Source: Acidobacteriaceae bacterium (GTDB lineage Bacteria; Acidobacteriota; Terriglobia; Terriglobales; Acidobacteriaceae). Taken from it: a DNA stretch of 51,637 nucleotides. The notes beneath the pieces were generated by a model. It ran no database searches. It saw only the letters and a list, made by a program, of their open reading frames with translations, and had not been told where the DNA came from. Shown piece by piece: positions 43,703 to 51,637 of the stretch. How positions within the stretch are numbered: the first letter of the stretch is position 1; every line of letters begins with the position of its first letter. The stretch lies in NCBI GenBank assembly GCA_003152695.1, contig PMAT01000047.1, positions 1 through 51,637 on the forward strand, read 5' to 3'. Position numbers and translations under genes: made by a program.

Positions 43703-44237
43703 GTGACCACCTCCGTGACTGAGACCGACGGTGGCAACGACCGCTAGATTCCCGTCGCTGTCGCAGTCCTTTGGTTCCTCACAACTTTCATCATCGAACC
43801 CGGGTACCCAAAAAGCTGTTCAAAATCGCACACACTTCCTTGGTCCTGTGGGTCCGGTCGGTCGCCTGGCCATTCTCGAAGTCTCGCCGGATAGGGACAT
43901 CAGATGCACGCGACCGGCTGCAAGCGAGGGAAGCAATAGGCGCTGCGGAAACATCCGACGGAAAGTTCGCAACCAGGTGCGGCGAGACCCCACTCCTTGT
44001 TTCTATCCGTCAAGCGACAGAGATCTGCGCTGGACGCGCGAGCATTTCCAAGCAGATTTCCGTAATCCCAATTGATTCCCTGCGTGTCCTTTTCCCGTTT
44101 CGGGATGAAGCCGAGACTCACTCCAGATATGGTCAATTCTGCTCAGACCGCAAAAAGCCCCGAGATTACAAAAGTGACAGCCCTCAAAGCGGCTCAGAAG
44201 AGCCGTAATCCGAGTTTTACGAGGGCCAAGGAGAAAT
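43703..44237. other. Divergent intergenic region, 535 bases
   Basis: Short open frames on both strands overlap each other and none has a ribosome-binding site or recognisable protein. A 6-bp hairpin (CGGCTC-AGAA-GAGCCG, 44190-44205) lies in the probable leader of the CsbD gene. Otherwise I see nothing definite. Confidence 0.45.
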
Positions 44238-44450
44238 ATGAAAACCAGCACGAAAGACCGGATCAAGGGCAGCTTCCACGAAGTGAAGGGAACCATCAAG
44301 GAGCAGGTCGGAAAGGCTACGAATGACCGCCAGTTGAAAGCTGATGGGAAAGCTGAAAAGAACGTAGGCAAGGTTCAACAGCGCATAGGGCAGGCTAAAG
44401 AAACCGTGGCAAGGTTGAAAGGAAAGCTAAAAGGTCTAAAAACTGCGTAG
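44238..44450 (+). CDS. CsbD-family stress protein, copy 2 (70 aa)
   Basis: CsbD pattern with KDRIKGSFHEVKGTIKEQVG, DRQLKADGKAEKNVGKVQQ and a longer Lys-rich tail (LKGKLKGLKTA) than the other two copies. AAGGAG precedes ATG 44238. It is a lone gene upstream of the MgtA-type ATPase, about 150 bases away. It diverges more from copies 1 and 3 than they do from each other by eye. Confidence 0.88.
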   Translation: MKTSTKDRIKGSFHEVKGTIKEQVGKATNDRQLKADGKAEKNVGKVQQRIGQAKETVARLKGKLKGLKTA

Positions 44451-44599
44451 GCCATTCCGAAATGAATCGGCGAAGTTGATTAAGGCTGGTACTTGCGAGG
44501 GGGGACGATGTGCCGGCGGAGATCCTAAGAGTAGAATCAGGTCGGCCAATTCAGCACAATTTTTCTTCTATTCCCGAGTCGGCCGACGCGAGATAAGGC

Positions 44600-47197
44600 G
44601 TGGTGCCGGAGGACGCGCCAGAACCATACCCAAACCCGTGGAGTGAGCCGCTTATGGGAAGACAAGGCCCAATTGCAGGGTGCTTTTGGGATCAGCCGCT
44701 ACAAGACCTGCTCCATCTGTTGCAGACATCCCCAGCAGGTCTGAGTTCTGCCGAAGCGACACAACGGCTGCGTCTTTATGGCGCCAACAGCTTCGTGCAG
44801 GAATCCCGCTTCGCCGCACTATTCAGTTTTCTCCGCTTATTTGCTAATCCCCTCGTCATCATTCTTCTCATTGCCAGCGCCATATCTCTCGTACTCGGCG
44901 ACCCAGTTGGCGGACTGATCATCATCTCCATCGTTGTGCTGAGCCTGCTGCTGAACTTCTTCATGGAATTCCAGGCCCGGCATGCCGTTGAGAAGATCCA
45001 AAAACAGGTTGCCACAACTGCTGCTGTCATTCGTGATGGCAAAGAACAAGAACTGCCGGTAGCAGAACTGGTTCCGGGAGACGTCATTCGACTCAATGCT
45101 GGGGACCTTGTGCCGGCAGACTGCCGGTTGCTCAAGGTAACCGACCTGCATGTGCGCGAGTCAGCCCTCACCGGAGAGTCGCTCCCCGTCGAGAAGTCCG
45201 CCGATGATCTTCCGACGGGCAAACATGGGGTGGCTGACGCTGGCAACAGCGTTTTCCTCGGCACCGCGGTGCAGACCGGTATTGCTACCGCGGTTGTCAT
45301 TTGTACAGGCAAAGATACCGCCTTCGGTGAGATTGCCAAGCGCCTGACTATGCGGCCGCCGGAGACCGAATTCGCTCGTGGTATACGCCACTTCGGCCTG
45401 ATGATCACGTGGGTAACCATGCTGCTTGTGCTTTTCGTCCTGCTGGTAAACATCATCCTTCACCGTCCGCTACTGGAGTCTTTCCTTTTCTCCGTCGCGC
45501 TTGCCGTGGGGATGACCCCGGAGATGATGCCCATGATCATCACGGTCACACTGGCCCAGGGCGCTAGACGCATGACGAAGATGAAGGTCCTAGTCAAGCA
45601 ACTGGCGGCCATCGAGGATTTTGGCAGTATCGATATCCTCTGCAGCGATAAGACGGGAACACTTACGGAAGGGGAGATCGTGCTCGACCGGCAAGTCGAC
45701 GTCCAAGGTAAGGACGAAGAGAATGTGCTGCGGATGATTTATCTGAACAGTTACTTTGAAGCCGGCATCAAAAGCCCGCTTGACGACGCGGTCTTGAAGC
45801 ACGAGCACCCTTCCATCGTGGAGTACGAGAAGGTGGACGAGATCCCCTTCGACTTCAACCGCAAGCGCCTTTCCGTCGTGGTACGGCATGGTGACGAACA
45901 TCTCCTCATCACCAAGGGCGAGGCGGAGAGCGTCTTCGCAATTTGTCAGACCGTTAACATCGCTGGGGCTTCCCAGCCGTTCGATGAAAGCCAGCGGGCC
46001 AGTGCGGCAGAGACCTTCAAGAAGCTGAGTGCCGACGGCTACCGCACTCTTGGTGTCGCAGTGCGGAAGGTGGACAAACAGAATGCCTACACTCTAGCGG
46101 CTGAGCAAAATATGACCCTGGTCGGGTTTGCTGCGTTCCTGGATCCCCCCAAGGAGGGGATCCAGTCCGTTCTCGAGGCTCTAAAGAAGAATGGGATTTC
46201 CGTAGTCATCATGACTGGCGACAACCAATATGTGACACAGAAGGTTGCCCATGACGTTGGATTGCCGGCAGATCGCATTCTCACCGGGAGTGAGGTTGAC
46301 ACTACGGACGATGCCGCTCTGGCTTACCAGGCCGCGCACGGCGCCATCTTCGCCCGTATGTCTCCGGAACAGAAGAACCGGGTCATCCTTGCTCTTAAAA
46401 CACGGGGGCATGTGGTCGGATACATCGGTGACGGCATCAACGATGCTCCGTCACTGCACACTGCGGATGTCGGTATCTCCGTAATGAATGGCGTGGACGT
46501 AGCCAAAGACGCTGCCAAGGTCATCCTGTTGGAAAAGGACCTTGCAGTATTGAACGACGGGGTGAACGAGGGACGTCGCTCCTTCGCCAACATCATGAAG
46601 TACATCATCATGGGAACCAGCTCGAACTTCGGCAACATGTTCAGCATGGCGGCGGCATCGCTGTTCCTGCCCTTCCTGCCCATGCTGCCGACCCAAATTC
46701 TGTTGAACAACTTCCTGTATGACCTTTCGCAGATCAGCATCCCCGGCGACAATGTTGATCCCGCCCTACTGCACCGGCCCAAGCGATGGCAGATCGCCTT
46801 CATTCGCCAGTTCATGATGATCGTAGGGCCGATCAGTTCGCTTTACGACTTCCTCACCTTCGCAGTGCTGCTCTGGGTGTTCCATGCTTCGACCAACGCA
46901 CCGCTATTCCGCACCGGATGGTTCGTAGAGTCCCTGGCAACTCAAACGCTCGTGGTTTTTGTGATCCGGACGGCCGGCAATCCCCTGAAGAGCCATCCCA
47001 GCCGCCCGTTGTTTTTAAGCGTGCTGGCGGTCGTGGGAATCGCCGCGGTGCTGCCGTATACGGTAGTAGGAAGGCTCTTGCGGTTTACTCCGCTACCACT
47101 GTCGTTGCTGGGTACGATTGCGTTTCTCGCCGTGACCTACATCCTGCTGGTGCAGGTCGTAAAGTCCTGGTTCTATCGCCGGCACGCGCTGCTTTGA
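44600..47197 (+). CDS. mgtA: P-type ATPase, magnesium importer MgtA-like
   Basis: A type-III P-ATPase of 865 aa from the GTG at 44600. The catalytic Asp350 is in DKTGTLTEGE; TGES (ALTGESLPVEKSA), the nucleotide-binding KGEAESVF and the hinge GDGINDAPSLHTADVGISV are intact. About ten transmembrane helices. The overall order and the C-terminal RPKRWQIAFIRQF segment fit the Mg2+-importing MgtA/MgtB subgroup rather than Ca2+ or K+ pumps. The start is uncertain: ATG 44654 (MGRQGPIAGC) has GGAG ten bases upstream, while the GTG has only a close AAGG. No MgtA leader or riboswitch is obvious in 44451-44599. Confidence 0.9.
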   Translation: MVPEDAPEPYPNPWSEPLMGRQGPIAGCFWDQPLQDLLHLLQTSPAGLSSAEATQRLRLYGANSFVQESRFAALFSFLRLFANPLVIILLIASAISLVLGDPVGGLIIISIVVLSLLLNFFMEFQARHAVEKIQKQVATTAAVIRDGKEQELPVAELVPGDVIRLNAGDLVPADCRLLKVTDLHVRESALTGESLPVEKSADDLPTGKHGVADAGNSVFLGTAVQTGIATAVVICTGKDTAFGEIAKRLTMRPPETEFARGIRHFGLMITWVTMLLVLFVLLVNIILHRPLLESFLFSVALAVGMTPEMMPMIITVTLAQGARRMTKMKVLVKQLAAIEDFGSIDILCSDKTGTLTEGEIVLDRQVDVQGKDEENVLRMIYLNSYFEAGIKSPLDDAVLKHEHPSIVEYEKVDEIPFDFNRKRLSVVVRHGDEHLLITKGEAESVFAICQTVNIAGASQPFDESQRASAAETFKKLSADGYRTLGVAVRKVDKQNAYTLAAEQNMTLVGFAAFLDPPKEGIQSVLEALKKNGISVVIMTGDNQYVTQKVAHDVGLPADRILTGSEVDTTDDAALAYQAAHGAIFARMSPEQKNRVILALKTRGHVVGYIGDGINDAPSLHTADVGISVMNGVDVAKDAAKVILLEKDLAVLNDGVNEGRRSFANIMKYIIMGTSSNFGNMFSMAAASLFLPFLPMLPTQILLNNFLYDLSQISIPGDNVDPALLHRPKRWQIAFIRQFMMIVGPISSLYDFLTFAVLLWVFHASTNAPLFRTGWFVESLATQTLVVFVIRTAGNPLKSHPSRPLFLSVLAVVGIAAVLPYTVVGRLLRFTPLPLSLLGTIAFLAVTYILLVQVVKSWFYRRHALL

Positions 47198-47249
47198 TGG
47201 AGCGGCTGAACAAGGCGCAGAACCGGCCTTGCTTCCGATTGTCCCGCAC

Positions 47250-47945
47250 TCACACGACTGTTCCGAACAGCCACCCGACGCCTGAGGTGATCGCCATGGC
47301 GAGCGCACCCCAGAAGGTGACGCGAATTGCGCCTCTCATTACTCTTGCGCCACCCGCGTGTGCAGCCAACCCTCCTAGAAGCGCGAGGAACAGCAGTGAA
47401 GTGCCAGACACAAAGGGGATCAACCCTGCCTCCGGGGATATGGCAGTGACCAAGAGAGGCAGGACTGCTCCCATGGCGAAGCTGCCAGCCGATGCCCATG
47501 CCGCCTGAATCGGACGCGCACGAAGAGTCTCGGAGATGCCGAGTTCATCGCGGGCATGCGCGCCTAGCGCATCATGGGCCATCAACTGCTCGGCAACCTG
47601 TTTCGCGAGCGGAGGTTTGAGCCCGCGCTCGACATAGATTGCCTGTAGCTCCTTGTGCTCGCCCTTGTCGTCAGCCTTGAGTTCCGCCCGCTCAAGCTTG
47701 AGGTCGGCCTGTTCGGTATCGGCCTGTGAGTGGACAGACACGTACTCACCAGCAGCCATCGACATGGACCCGGCTACCAAGCCGGCGACCCCTGCGACCA
47801 ATACGCTGCGGTGATTGGCATGCGCGGCAGCGACACCGAGCACTAAGCTCGAAGTTGAAAGGATGCCGTCGTTCGCGCCCAGTACCGCTGCGCGCAGCCA
47901 GCCGATGCGTCCTGTGCGGTGTCGTTCCTGGTTGCCCACAGCCAT
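47250..47945 (-). CDS. VIT/CCC1-family iron/manganese transporter
   Basis: A 231-aa membrane protein of the VIT family. GANDGILSTSSLVLGVAAA (helix 1) is the family hallmark, followed by GSMSMAAGEYVSVHSQAD and a long charged cytoplasmic region (Glu/Lys-rich, residues about 75-145) that would be the metal-binding domain. Three more helices end the protein. It exports or sequesters Fe2+ or Mn2+. The ATG at 47945 (AGAGG upstream) is preferred over earlier in-frame starts. It converges with the mgtA-like gene. Confidence 0.9.
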   Translation of the reverse strand: MAVGNQERHRTGRIGWLRAAVLGANDGILSTSSLVLGVAAAHANHRSVLVAGVAGLVAGSMSMAAGEYVSVHSQADTEQADLKLERAELKADDKGEHKELQAIYVERGLKPPLAKQVAEQLMAHDALGAHARDELGISETLRARPIQAAWASAGSFAMGAVLPLLVTAISPEAGLIPFVSGTSLLFLALLGGLAAHAGGARVMRGAIRVTFWGALAMAITSGVGWLFGTVV

Positions 47946-48017
47946 TCTTGAGGCCTCTTTGAGCAGGGCAAAGCGCGATCCTCGCATGAATCGCGCTCTG
48001 CCGAAAGACAATTTTCC

Positions 48018-49577
48018 CTACTGCACGCTTCCTGTTGTGATGGTTACATCGGTCCCGATGGACTCACCGGATACGACGAGCTCAACCCGTCGATTCTCCT
48101 GCCGTCCCGCGGAGTTATCGTTGGAGGCCACCGGCAGCGTGTTGCCAAAACCTTGCGCGGTTATCGAATTTGTCGATACACCTTGTTGCACAAGGTAGTC
48201 GCGCACGGCCCCGGCCCGCTGCTCAGACAGCCCTTGATTGAGCTGGTCGGTGCCCACATTGTCGGTGTATCCTCCAACGGCAATGTTGAGCCCAGGATAG
48301 GCAATCAAGATACCGGCGACCTTGGAAAGTTTCTCTCGGGCGCCCGGCTTCAAGGTGTACTTGCCGGTGTCAAACAAGACATCCGACATACTAACGATCA
48401 GCCCACGGGCGGTGTCGCGGGTTTGCAGGATGGCGTTCAATTGCAGTGACAGCCGTGTCCGCATAGCCGCCTTGTCGCTTTCGGCGACCTGCAGTTGCTG
48501 CTGGGCCTGGGTCGCCGCTAAGCGAGCCTGCTCCGTGTCGGCTTGTGCCGCCGCCACTTGATGGGCTGAGGTGGCTTCGCTCTGCTCCATGTCCGACTTC
48601 GCTTTGGCAGCGTCGGCCTGTGCCAGTTCCTTCTGCCGGGTCGCGTTGTCTGCCGCCTGCGCAGACGCCTGCAGTTCGTTTGCGTGATGTTCCGCAATCA
48701 GCTTCTTGACTGCAATCTCGCGGGCGTCTTCCGCCGTCTGTACCGCTTCGCGCGACACCGCAATCATCTGTTTTCTGTCGATGTGCTTACTGGTAGCGTA
48801 GCCGTCCGCCTGCTCCATCAGGCTGACAGCATGCTGGTAGCTGGAGCTGGCGTACTGCTCTGCCCCAAAGGAATGTGCGATGCGCAGAGCATTACGCGCC
48901 TCGAAAAACTCCAAAGGCAGCCTGGCATTCAGCACGACCGGATCGAACTTGTAGCCGGTGGGAACATATCCGCCGCGTTCGAGAAGATCGTATTTTGCAT
49001 TCATGGGCTCGGTCGTTCCCCTGGTGTCTTCACGAACCACGTTTTCAAGTACTACGACGTTGCTGGGCTGGCGCACGGCATAGTACGGTTCCGCTGTTAC
49101 AATCAGCGCGAATGCCTGCAGGTCGGTGGTCACATCCAGCTTGCTGCGGTCGTTGTCGCCTACCAATACCTCCCCGAGGTTTATGGCGCGGCCCTCAGGA
49201 CTAATCGCCCACATCACATAGGTCAGATACTCATTGCCGAAGGTCGTAGGTCTCTCCAGCTTGCCAAATTCGACTTCGATTTCGATGTAACCTTTCTTGC
49301 TTTCGACCTTGGCCTCGCCGTTGGCCGCAGGCATCAGGTCCGTTCCTGCGAAATTCAGTTTGGTCGCTCCGCCACGGTGACGATAGTTGACCGCCTGCAC
49401 CGTCCGGCTAACTACATTTACCCGGAATGTCGTTATGTGCGTAGTCTTGGTTTCAACGACTTGTGTCGTTGGCTGTGTGCCAGGATCGGATGAATTCGTC
49501 TGCTGCGGAGATGGCATTGCCAGCGCCGAAACACCCAATACCATGAGGCAGGGTAGGAACATCGTCGCTATTTTCAC
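48018..49577 (-). CDS. OmpA-family outer membrane protein with long helical middle
   Basis: A 519-aa protein starting with GTG after GAAGGAGG. Signal peptide to about Ala23. An N-terminal beta domain follows (about 45-190), then a long Ala/Gln/Glu/Asp-rich helix with heptad character (about 225-380) in which repeats like AQADTEQARLAATQAQ are visible. A C-terminal OmpA peptidoglycan-binding domain has DVLFDTGKYTLKPGAREKL, GYTDNVGTDQLNQGLSEQRA and NRRVELVV. It tethers the outer membrane to the wall (family knowledge). It is the next gene upstream of the VIT gene on the same strand. Confidence 0.9.
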   Translation of the reverse strand: MKIATMFLPCLMVLGVSALAMPSPQQTNSSDPGTQPTTQVVETKTTHITTFRVNVVSRTVQAVNYRHRGGATKLNFAGTDLMPAANGEAKVESKKGYIEIEVEFGKLERPTTFGNEYLTYVMWAISPEGRAINLGEVLVGDNDRSKLDVTTDLQAFALIVTAEPYYAVRQPSNVVVLENVVREDTRGTTEPMNAKYDLLERGGYVPTGYKFDPVVLNARLPLEFFEARNALRIAHSFGAEQYASSSYQHAVSLMEQADGYATSKHIDRKQMIAVSREAVQTAEDAREIAVKKLIAEHHANELQASAQAADNATRQKELAQADAAKAKSDMEQSEATSAHQVAAAQADTEQARLAATQAQQQLQVAESDKAAMRTRLSLQLNAILQTRDTARGLIVSMSDVLFDTGKYTLKPGAREKLSKVAGILIAYPGLNIAVGGYTDNVGTDQLNQGLSEQRAGAVRDYLVQQGVSTNSITAQGFGNTLPVASNDNSAGRQENRRVELVVSGESIGTDVTITTGSVQ

Positions 49578-49970
49578 GGTTAGCCTCCTTCAAGAAGTTT
49601 GCAACCTCCCATTTTGAAGGCTGTTCGTCCTGAATACTGAGCATATTTGACCGCTCCCGGTTGTCGCAGGTCAGGAGATTCGCGACATGGATCAGATGTC
49701 AGGCGGGACACTGCGGATTAGCCGAGGCAACCGGTCGGACCAAAGAAGATCAAGTTAGGGTGCACAATTTTTGCACAGCTTTTTGGGGGCAGCGCGCCCC
49801 AGAGAAAGCAACAGATCACTGAGCGCTCATAGCCAACGAGCAATTCTGACCAGCTTTTGACACCTGATCGTTGAATACTAGTCAACGATACAAGACTCCG
49901 CTTCACACAAGGAAACTTGCAAACCGAACCTTAACGGTTCCGCGACACGTAAGGCGTAAAGGAGTTCTCG
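49578..49970. other. Divergent promoter region, 393 bases
   Basis: Separates the OmpA gene (minus) from the second stress operon (plus). It contains two palindromes: GTGCA-N7-TGCAC (49760-49776) and the stronger one at 49867-49889. No gene is supported here. Confidence 0.5.
49867..49889. promoter_or_regulatory. Perfect 8-bp inverted repeat, candidate operator
   Basis: ATCGTTGA-N7-TCAACGAT, 81 bases upstream of the RFVD-protein start. The arm ATCGTTGAAT also occurs 14 bases upstream of the CsbD copy 1 gene (13151-13160), which links the two stress loci. Confidence 0.55.
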
Positions 49971-50546
49971 ATGAATCTCAATCTGATGGATCCAAAACTG
50001 ATTGCTCTCGCAGTGGTGGTGGTTCTGATAATCGTGGTTGGCATTGCCCTTTACATGCGAAAACGCAAGAAGACCACGGCAGGACTTCGCGACCGTTTCG
50101 GGCCGGAGTACGACCGGGCGGTTAAACAACATGGGTCTGAACGCAAAGCGGAAGCGAAGCTGACAGACCGTGAAACCCGGGTTGAAATGCTGAAGATCCG
50201 CGATCTTGACCCAGCGGAGCGTGAACGCTACCTGGCCCAGTGGCAGGCGGTGCAATCCCGCTTTGTCGATTATCCGAAAGGTGCAGTAACGGAAGCCGAC
50301 GAACTGGTGTGCTCGCTGATGCAAGCGCGTGGCTATCCGGTCGCTGATTTTGATCAGCGCGCGGCGGACATTTCCGTCGACCACCCCCAAGTAGTGGAGA
50401 ACTATCGTTCGGCGCACGCCGTCGCATTGCAGCTCGGCAAAGGCGAAGCCAGCACCGAAGACCTGCGAACCGCGATGATCCACTATCGCTCACTCTTCGA
50501 TGAACTGGTGCAGGTGCAGATCCTTGGCGACAAAAAAGTGGCGTAG
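49971..50546 (+). CDS. Membrane-anchored RFVD-domain protein (191 aa), copy B
   Basis: A close homologue of the 192-aa protein at 13756-14334, with the same N-terminus (MNLNLMDPKLI), transmembrane helix at about 10-28, KRKK stop-transfer and the motifs RFGPEYDRAV, VQSRFVDYPKGAVTEADELV, FDQRAADISVDHP and TEDLRTAMIHYRSLFDELV. AAGGAG precedes ATG 49971. It is followed by CsbD and DUF883 genes on the same strand. Unlike copy A, no soluble 137-aa partner follows. Function unknown. Confidence 0.87.
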   Translation: MNLNLMDPKLIALAVVVVLIIVVGIALYMRKRKKTTAGLRDRFGPEYDRAVKQHGSERKAEAKLTDRETRVEMLKIRDLDPAERERYLAQWQAVQSRFVDYPKGAVTEADELVCSLMQARGYPVADFDQRAADISVDHPQVVENYRSAHAVALQLGKGEASTEDLRTAMIHYRSLFDELVQVQILGDKKVA

Positions 50547-50615
50547 CCCCGGCGTCTGCAACTCTCCAGCAGTAAGCGTCAATTGGAACCTAACCACGGA
50601 ACAGAGGAGGAATTC

Positions 50616-50798
50616 ATGATGAAACCGAGCACGGACGATAAGACCACAGGCAAGGTCCACGAAGTCAAAGGAACAATCAAGCAGAAAGTCGGCGAGCTTA
50701 CCAAGAACCCCGACCTGGAAGCTGAGGGCAGAGCTGAAAGGAATGCCGGCAAAGTTCAAAACTGGGTCGGCAAGGTCGAAAAGGCCGTCGGGGAATAA
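50616..50798 (+). CDS. CsbD-family stress protein, copy 3 (60 aa)
   Basis: CsbD landmarks GKVHEVKGTIKQKVG and NPDLEAEGRAERNAGKVQN are present, and it is closer to copy 1 than to copy 2 by eye. Two adjacent ATGs (50616 and 50619) follow AGAGGAGG. It is the middle gene of a three-gene stress operon. Confidence 0.9.
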   Translation: MMKPSTDDKTTGKVHEVKGTIKQKVGELTKNPDLEAEGRAERNAGKVQNWVGKVEKAVGE

Positions 50799-50840
50799 GC
50801 GAATCAACCTCGAACTGGAAACGAAAGAGGGTAAAGCATT

Positions 50841-51110
50841 ATGGCGCAATCAGTGTCGGAACGAACGGGCGAGCAAATTGCCGAGACGGTACGCAAGGCT
50901 TCGCGGGCGACATCTGCCGTTGCGGATGCAATTGAAGATGGCTTAGGAGCAGCGCGGCGTGTCGCAAAACAAGGTGGCGACGCTGCTGAAGAGCTCTTTG
51001 ATGACACAACCAAGCGCTTACAGCGACATCCGATTGAAACAATTGTAGTGACATTCGGAGTGGGCGTTGCGGCTGGAATAGCGATCGGCTGGATGATGAA
51101 GCGCAGATAA
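50841..51110 (+). CDS. DUF883 (ElaB/YqjD-like) membrane protein (89 aa)
   Basis: An amphipathic N-terminal helix of about 60 residues (SERTGEQIAETVRKASRATSAVADAIEDGLG onward) is followed by one C-terminal transmembrane helix with the family pattern HPIETIVVTFGVGVAAGIAIGW and a short basic end. E. coli relatives are stationary-phase, ribosome-associated inner-membrane proteins. GAGGG precedes ATG 50841. It ends the operon, and a terminator follows 30 bases after its stop. Confidence 0.85.
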   Translation: MAQSVSERTGEQIAETVRKASRATSAVADAIEDGLGAARRVAKQGGDAAEELFDDTTKRLQRHPIETIVVTFGVGVAAGIAIGWMMKRR

Positions 51111-51140
51111 CGTTAACCATCGCAGCAAATATGCGAGAGA

Positions 51141-51168
51141 AGGGTCCAGATGCGCTGGGCCCTTTTTT
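51141..51168 (+). terminator. Rho-independent terminator
   Basis: AGGGTCCA (51141-51148) pairs with TGGGCCCT (51156-51163, one G-U), seven-base loop, then a run of six T. It closes the RFVD-CsbD-DUF883 operon. Confidence 0.88.
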
Positions 51169-51332
51169 GCTAGATCTATAAAGTCTCATCCCCAACACGG
51201 CCGTTCAGACGATGGTGTCTTCCCAGAGAGAGAGTCAGTCCACGGCGGCCCAACTTGCGCCCAACAAGCGGTGATCAAAAGGACACAGCTATTCGTCGCG
51301 CCTGCGCCTAAGCTGGTGCTGAGGTAACACCC

Positions 51333-51637
51333 ATGAAAGCACTTGTAGCTCTCGGAACAGCAGTCCTGTTCCTGTCTCTCGGAACCACGGTCCCTGCCTT
51401 TGCACAGCACGGACAAGAGGAAGCCAAGCCGGAACAGAAGCAGCAACCGCAGCATGCTCAGCCGCAGCAACCGCAGCATGCTCAGCCGCAACAACAGCAG
51501 CACGCTCAACCGCAACAGCATGCCCAGCAGCAGCCGAAACAACAACAGCCGCAGCAGCATGCCCAGCAGCAACCGAAACAACAACAGCCGCAGCAGCATG
51601 CCCAGCAGCAACCGAAACAACAACAACAGCAGCAGCA
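51333..51637 (+). CDS. Secreted Gln/His/Pro-repeat protein, 3-prime truncated by window end
   Basis: Signal peptide MKALVALGTAVLFLSLGTTV then PAFAQHG, with AQ-type cleavage. From about residue 36 the protein is low-complexity, built of Gln-Pro-Gln-His-Ala units and then 13-residue repeats of Gln, His, Ala, Pro and Lys. GAGGT precedes ATG 51333. The frame is open to the last base, so the size is unknown. Repetitive His-rich secreted proteins may bind metals or the envelope; no known family is visible in the part present. Confidence 0.75.
   Translation, partial: MKALVALGTAVLFLSLGTTVPAFAQHGQEEAKPEQKQQPQHAQPQQPQHAQPQQQQHAQPQQHAQQQPKQQQPQQHAQQQPKQQQPQQHAQQQPKQQQQQQ
51441..51488 (+). repeat. Two 24-bp tandem repeats inside the secreted protein gene
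   Basis: Copies at 51441-51464 and 51465-51488, each coding for the eight residues Gln-Gln-Pro-Gln-His-Ala-Gln-Pro. Confidence 0.85.
51516..51632 (+). repeat. Three 39-bp tandem repeats inside the secreted protein gene
   Basis: Copies start at 51516, 51555 and 51594, nearly identical at the nucleotide level, coding for a 13-residue Gln/His/Lys/Pro unit. The array may continue past the window edge. Confidence 0.9.

Noticed and set aside
43731-44208. Overlapping plus-strand frames of 114 and 145 codons upstream of CsbD copy 2
   Set aside because: They overlap each other in different frames, lack ribosome-binding sites and read as non-coding sequence.
51186-51626. Leu-rich minus-strand frame resembling a membrane protein
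   Set aside because: It is the reverse complement of the Gln-rich repeats; the plus-strand frame has a signal peptide and ribosome-binding site.
51441-51637. Regular repeats considered as a CRISPR array
   Set aside because: The repeats are contiguous without spacers and lie in one open reading frame coding for a Gln/His/Pro unit.

Overview
The window is about 51.6 kb of GC-rich bacterial DNA, densely coding on both strands. It has no rRNA, tRNA, CRISPR array, transposase or phage module that I could find. The gene content points to a Gram-negative soil or subsurface bacterium, most likely of the Acidobacteriota (Terriglobia/Koribacter-like). This is an inference from a TonB-dependent receptor with an N-terminal carboxypeptidase-regulatory domain, Tat and lipoprotein signals, a b6-type split cytochrome b operon with large multiheme cytochromes, and many small stress proteins (CsbD, DUF883 and relatives). 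No marker gene is present to settle the taxonomy.

Layout. 1-9 kb: a membrane protein, a GcvT-like aminomethyltransferase, a tandem pair of phytoene-dehydrogenase/PYROXD2-like FAD oxidoreductases, a choline-monooxygenase-like Rieske oxygenase, a GNAT acetyltransferase and an APC amino-acid permease. Together these suggest methylated-amine or amino-acid catabolism. 9-12.2 kb: a membrane-anchored protein, a small zinc-finger protein, a frameshifted solo HicB relic and thiC. 12.5-14.9 kb: a minus-strand run of small stress-type genes (59-aa protein, CsbD, two related RFVD-domain proteins, a zinc-ribbon protein, a 28-aa membrane peptide). 15-17.6 kb: a DUF1326-like secreted protein, hemB with an unusual insertion, and a stand-alone receiver domain.

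17.7-29.3 kb is the centrepiece: a ten-gene minus-strand operon for trans-envelope electron transfer. In transcription order it encodes a membrane-anchored diheme cytochrome, a heme-porin fusion, a blue-copper protein, a GltD/DsrL-like NAD(P)H-FAD-ferredoxin protein, a Rieske protein, cytochrome b6, subunit IV, an octaheme cytochrome, a cytochrome lipoprotein and a duplicated-domain exported protein. It carries twelve c-type heme motifs. A CRP/FNR-like palindrome upstream of it shares the same half-sites with one upstream of hemB, which suggests joint control of heme supply and cytochrome synthesis.

29.6-35.8 kb: a TonB-dependent receptor and an ABC importer (fused double permease plus ATPase) without a visible binding protein. 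36-42.3 kb: two small hypotheticals, then an AmmeMemoRadiSam locus whose radical-SAM enzyme has a Tat-like signal and whose Memo-AMMECR1 fusion has a Sec signal, facing a membrane-fused spermidine-synthase-like protein. 42.3-51.6 kb: exported and hypothetical proteins, a second CsbD, an MgtA-type P-ATPase, a VIT-family metal transporter, an OmpA protein, and a second stress operon (RFVD membrane protein, CsbD, DUF883) behind a perfect palindrome. The window ends inside a secreted Gln/His/Pro-repeat protein.
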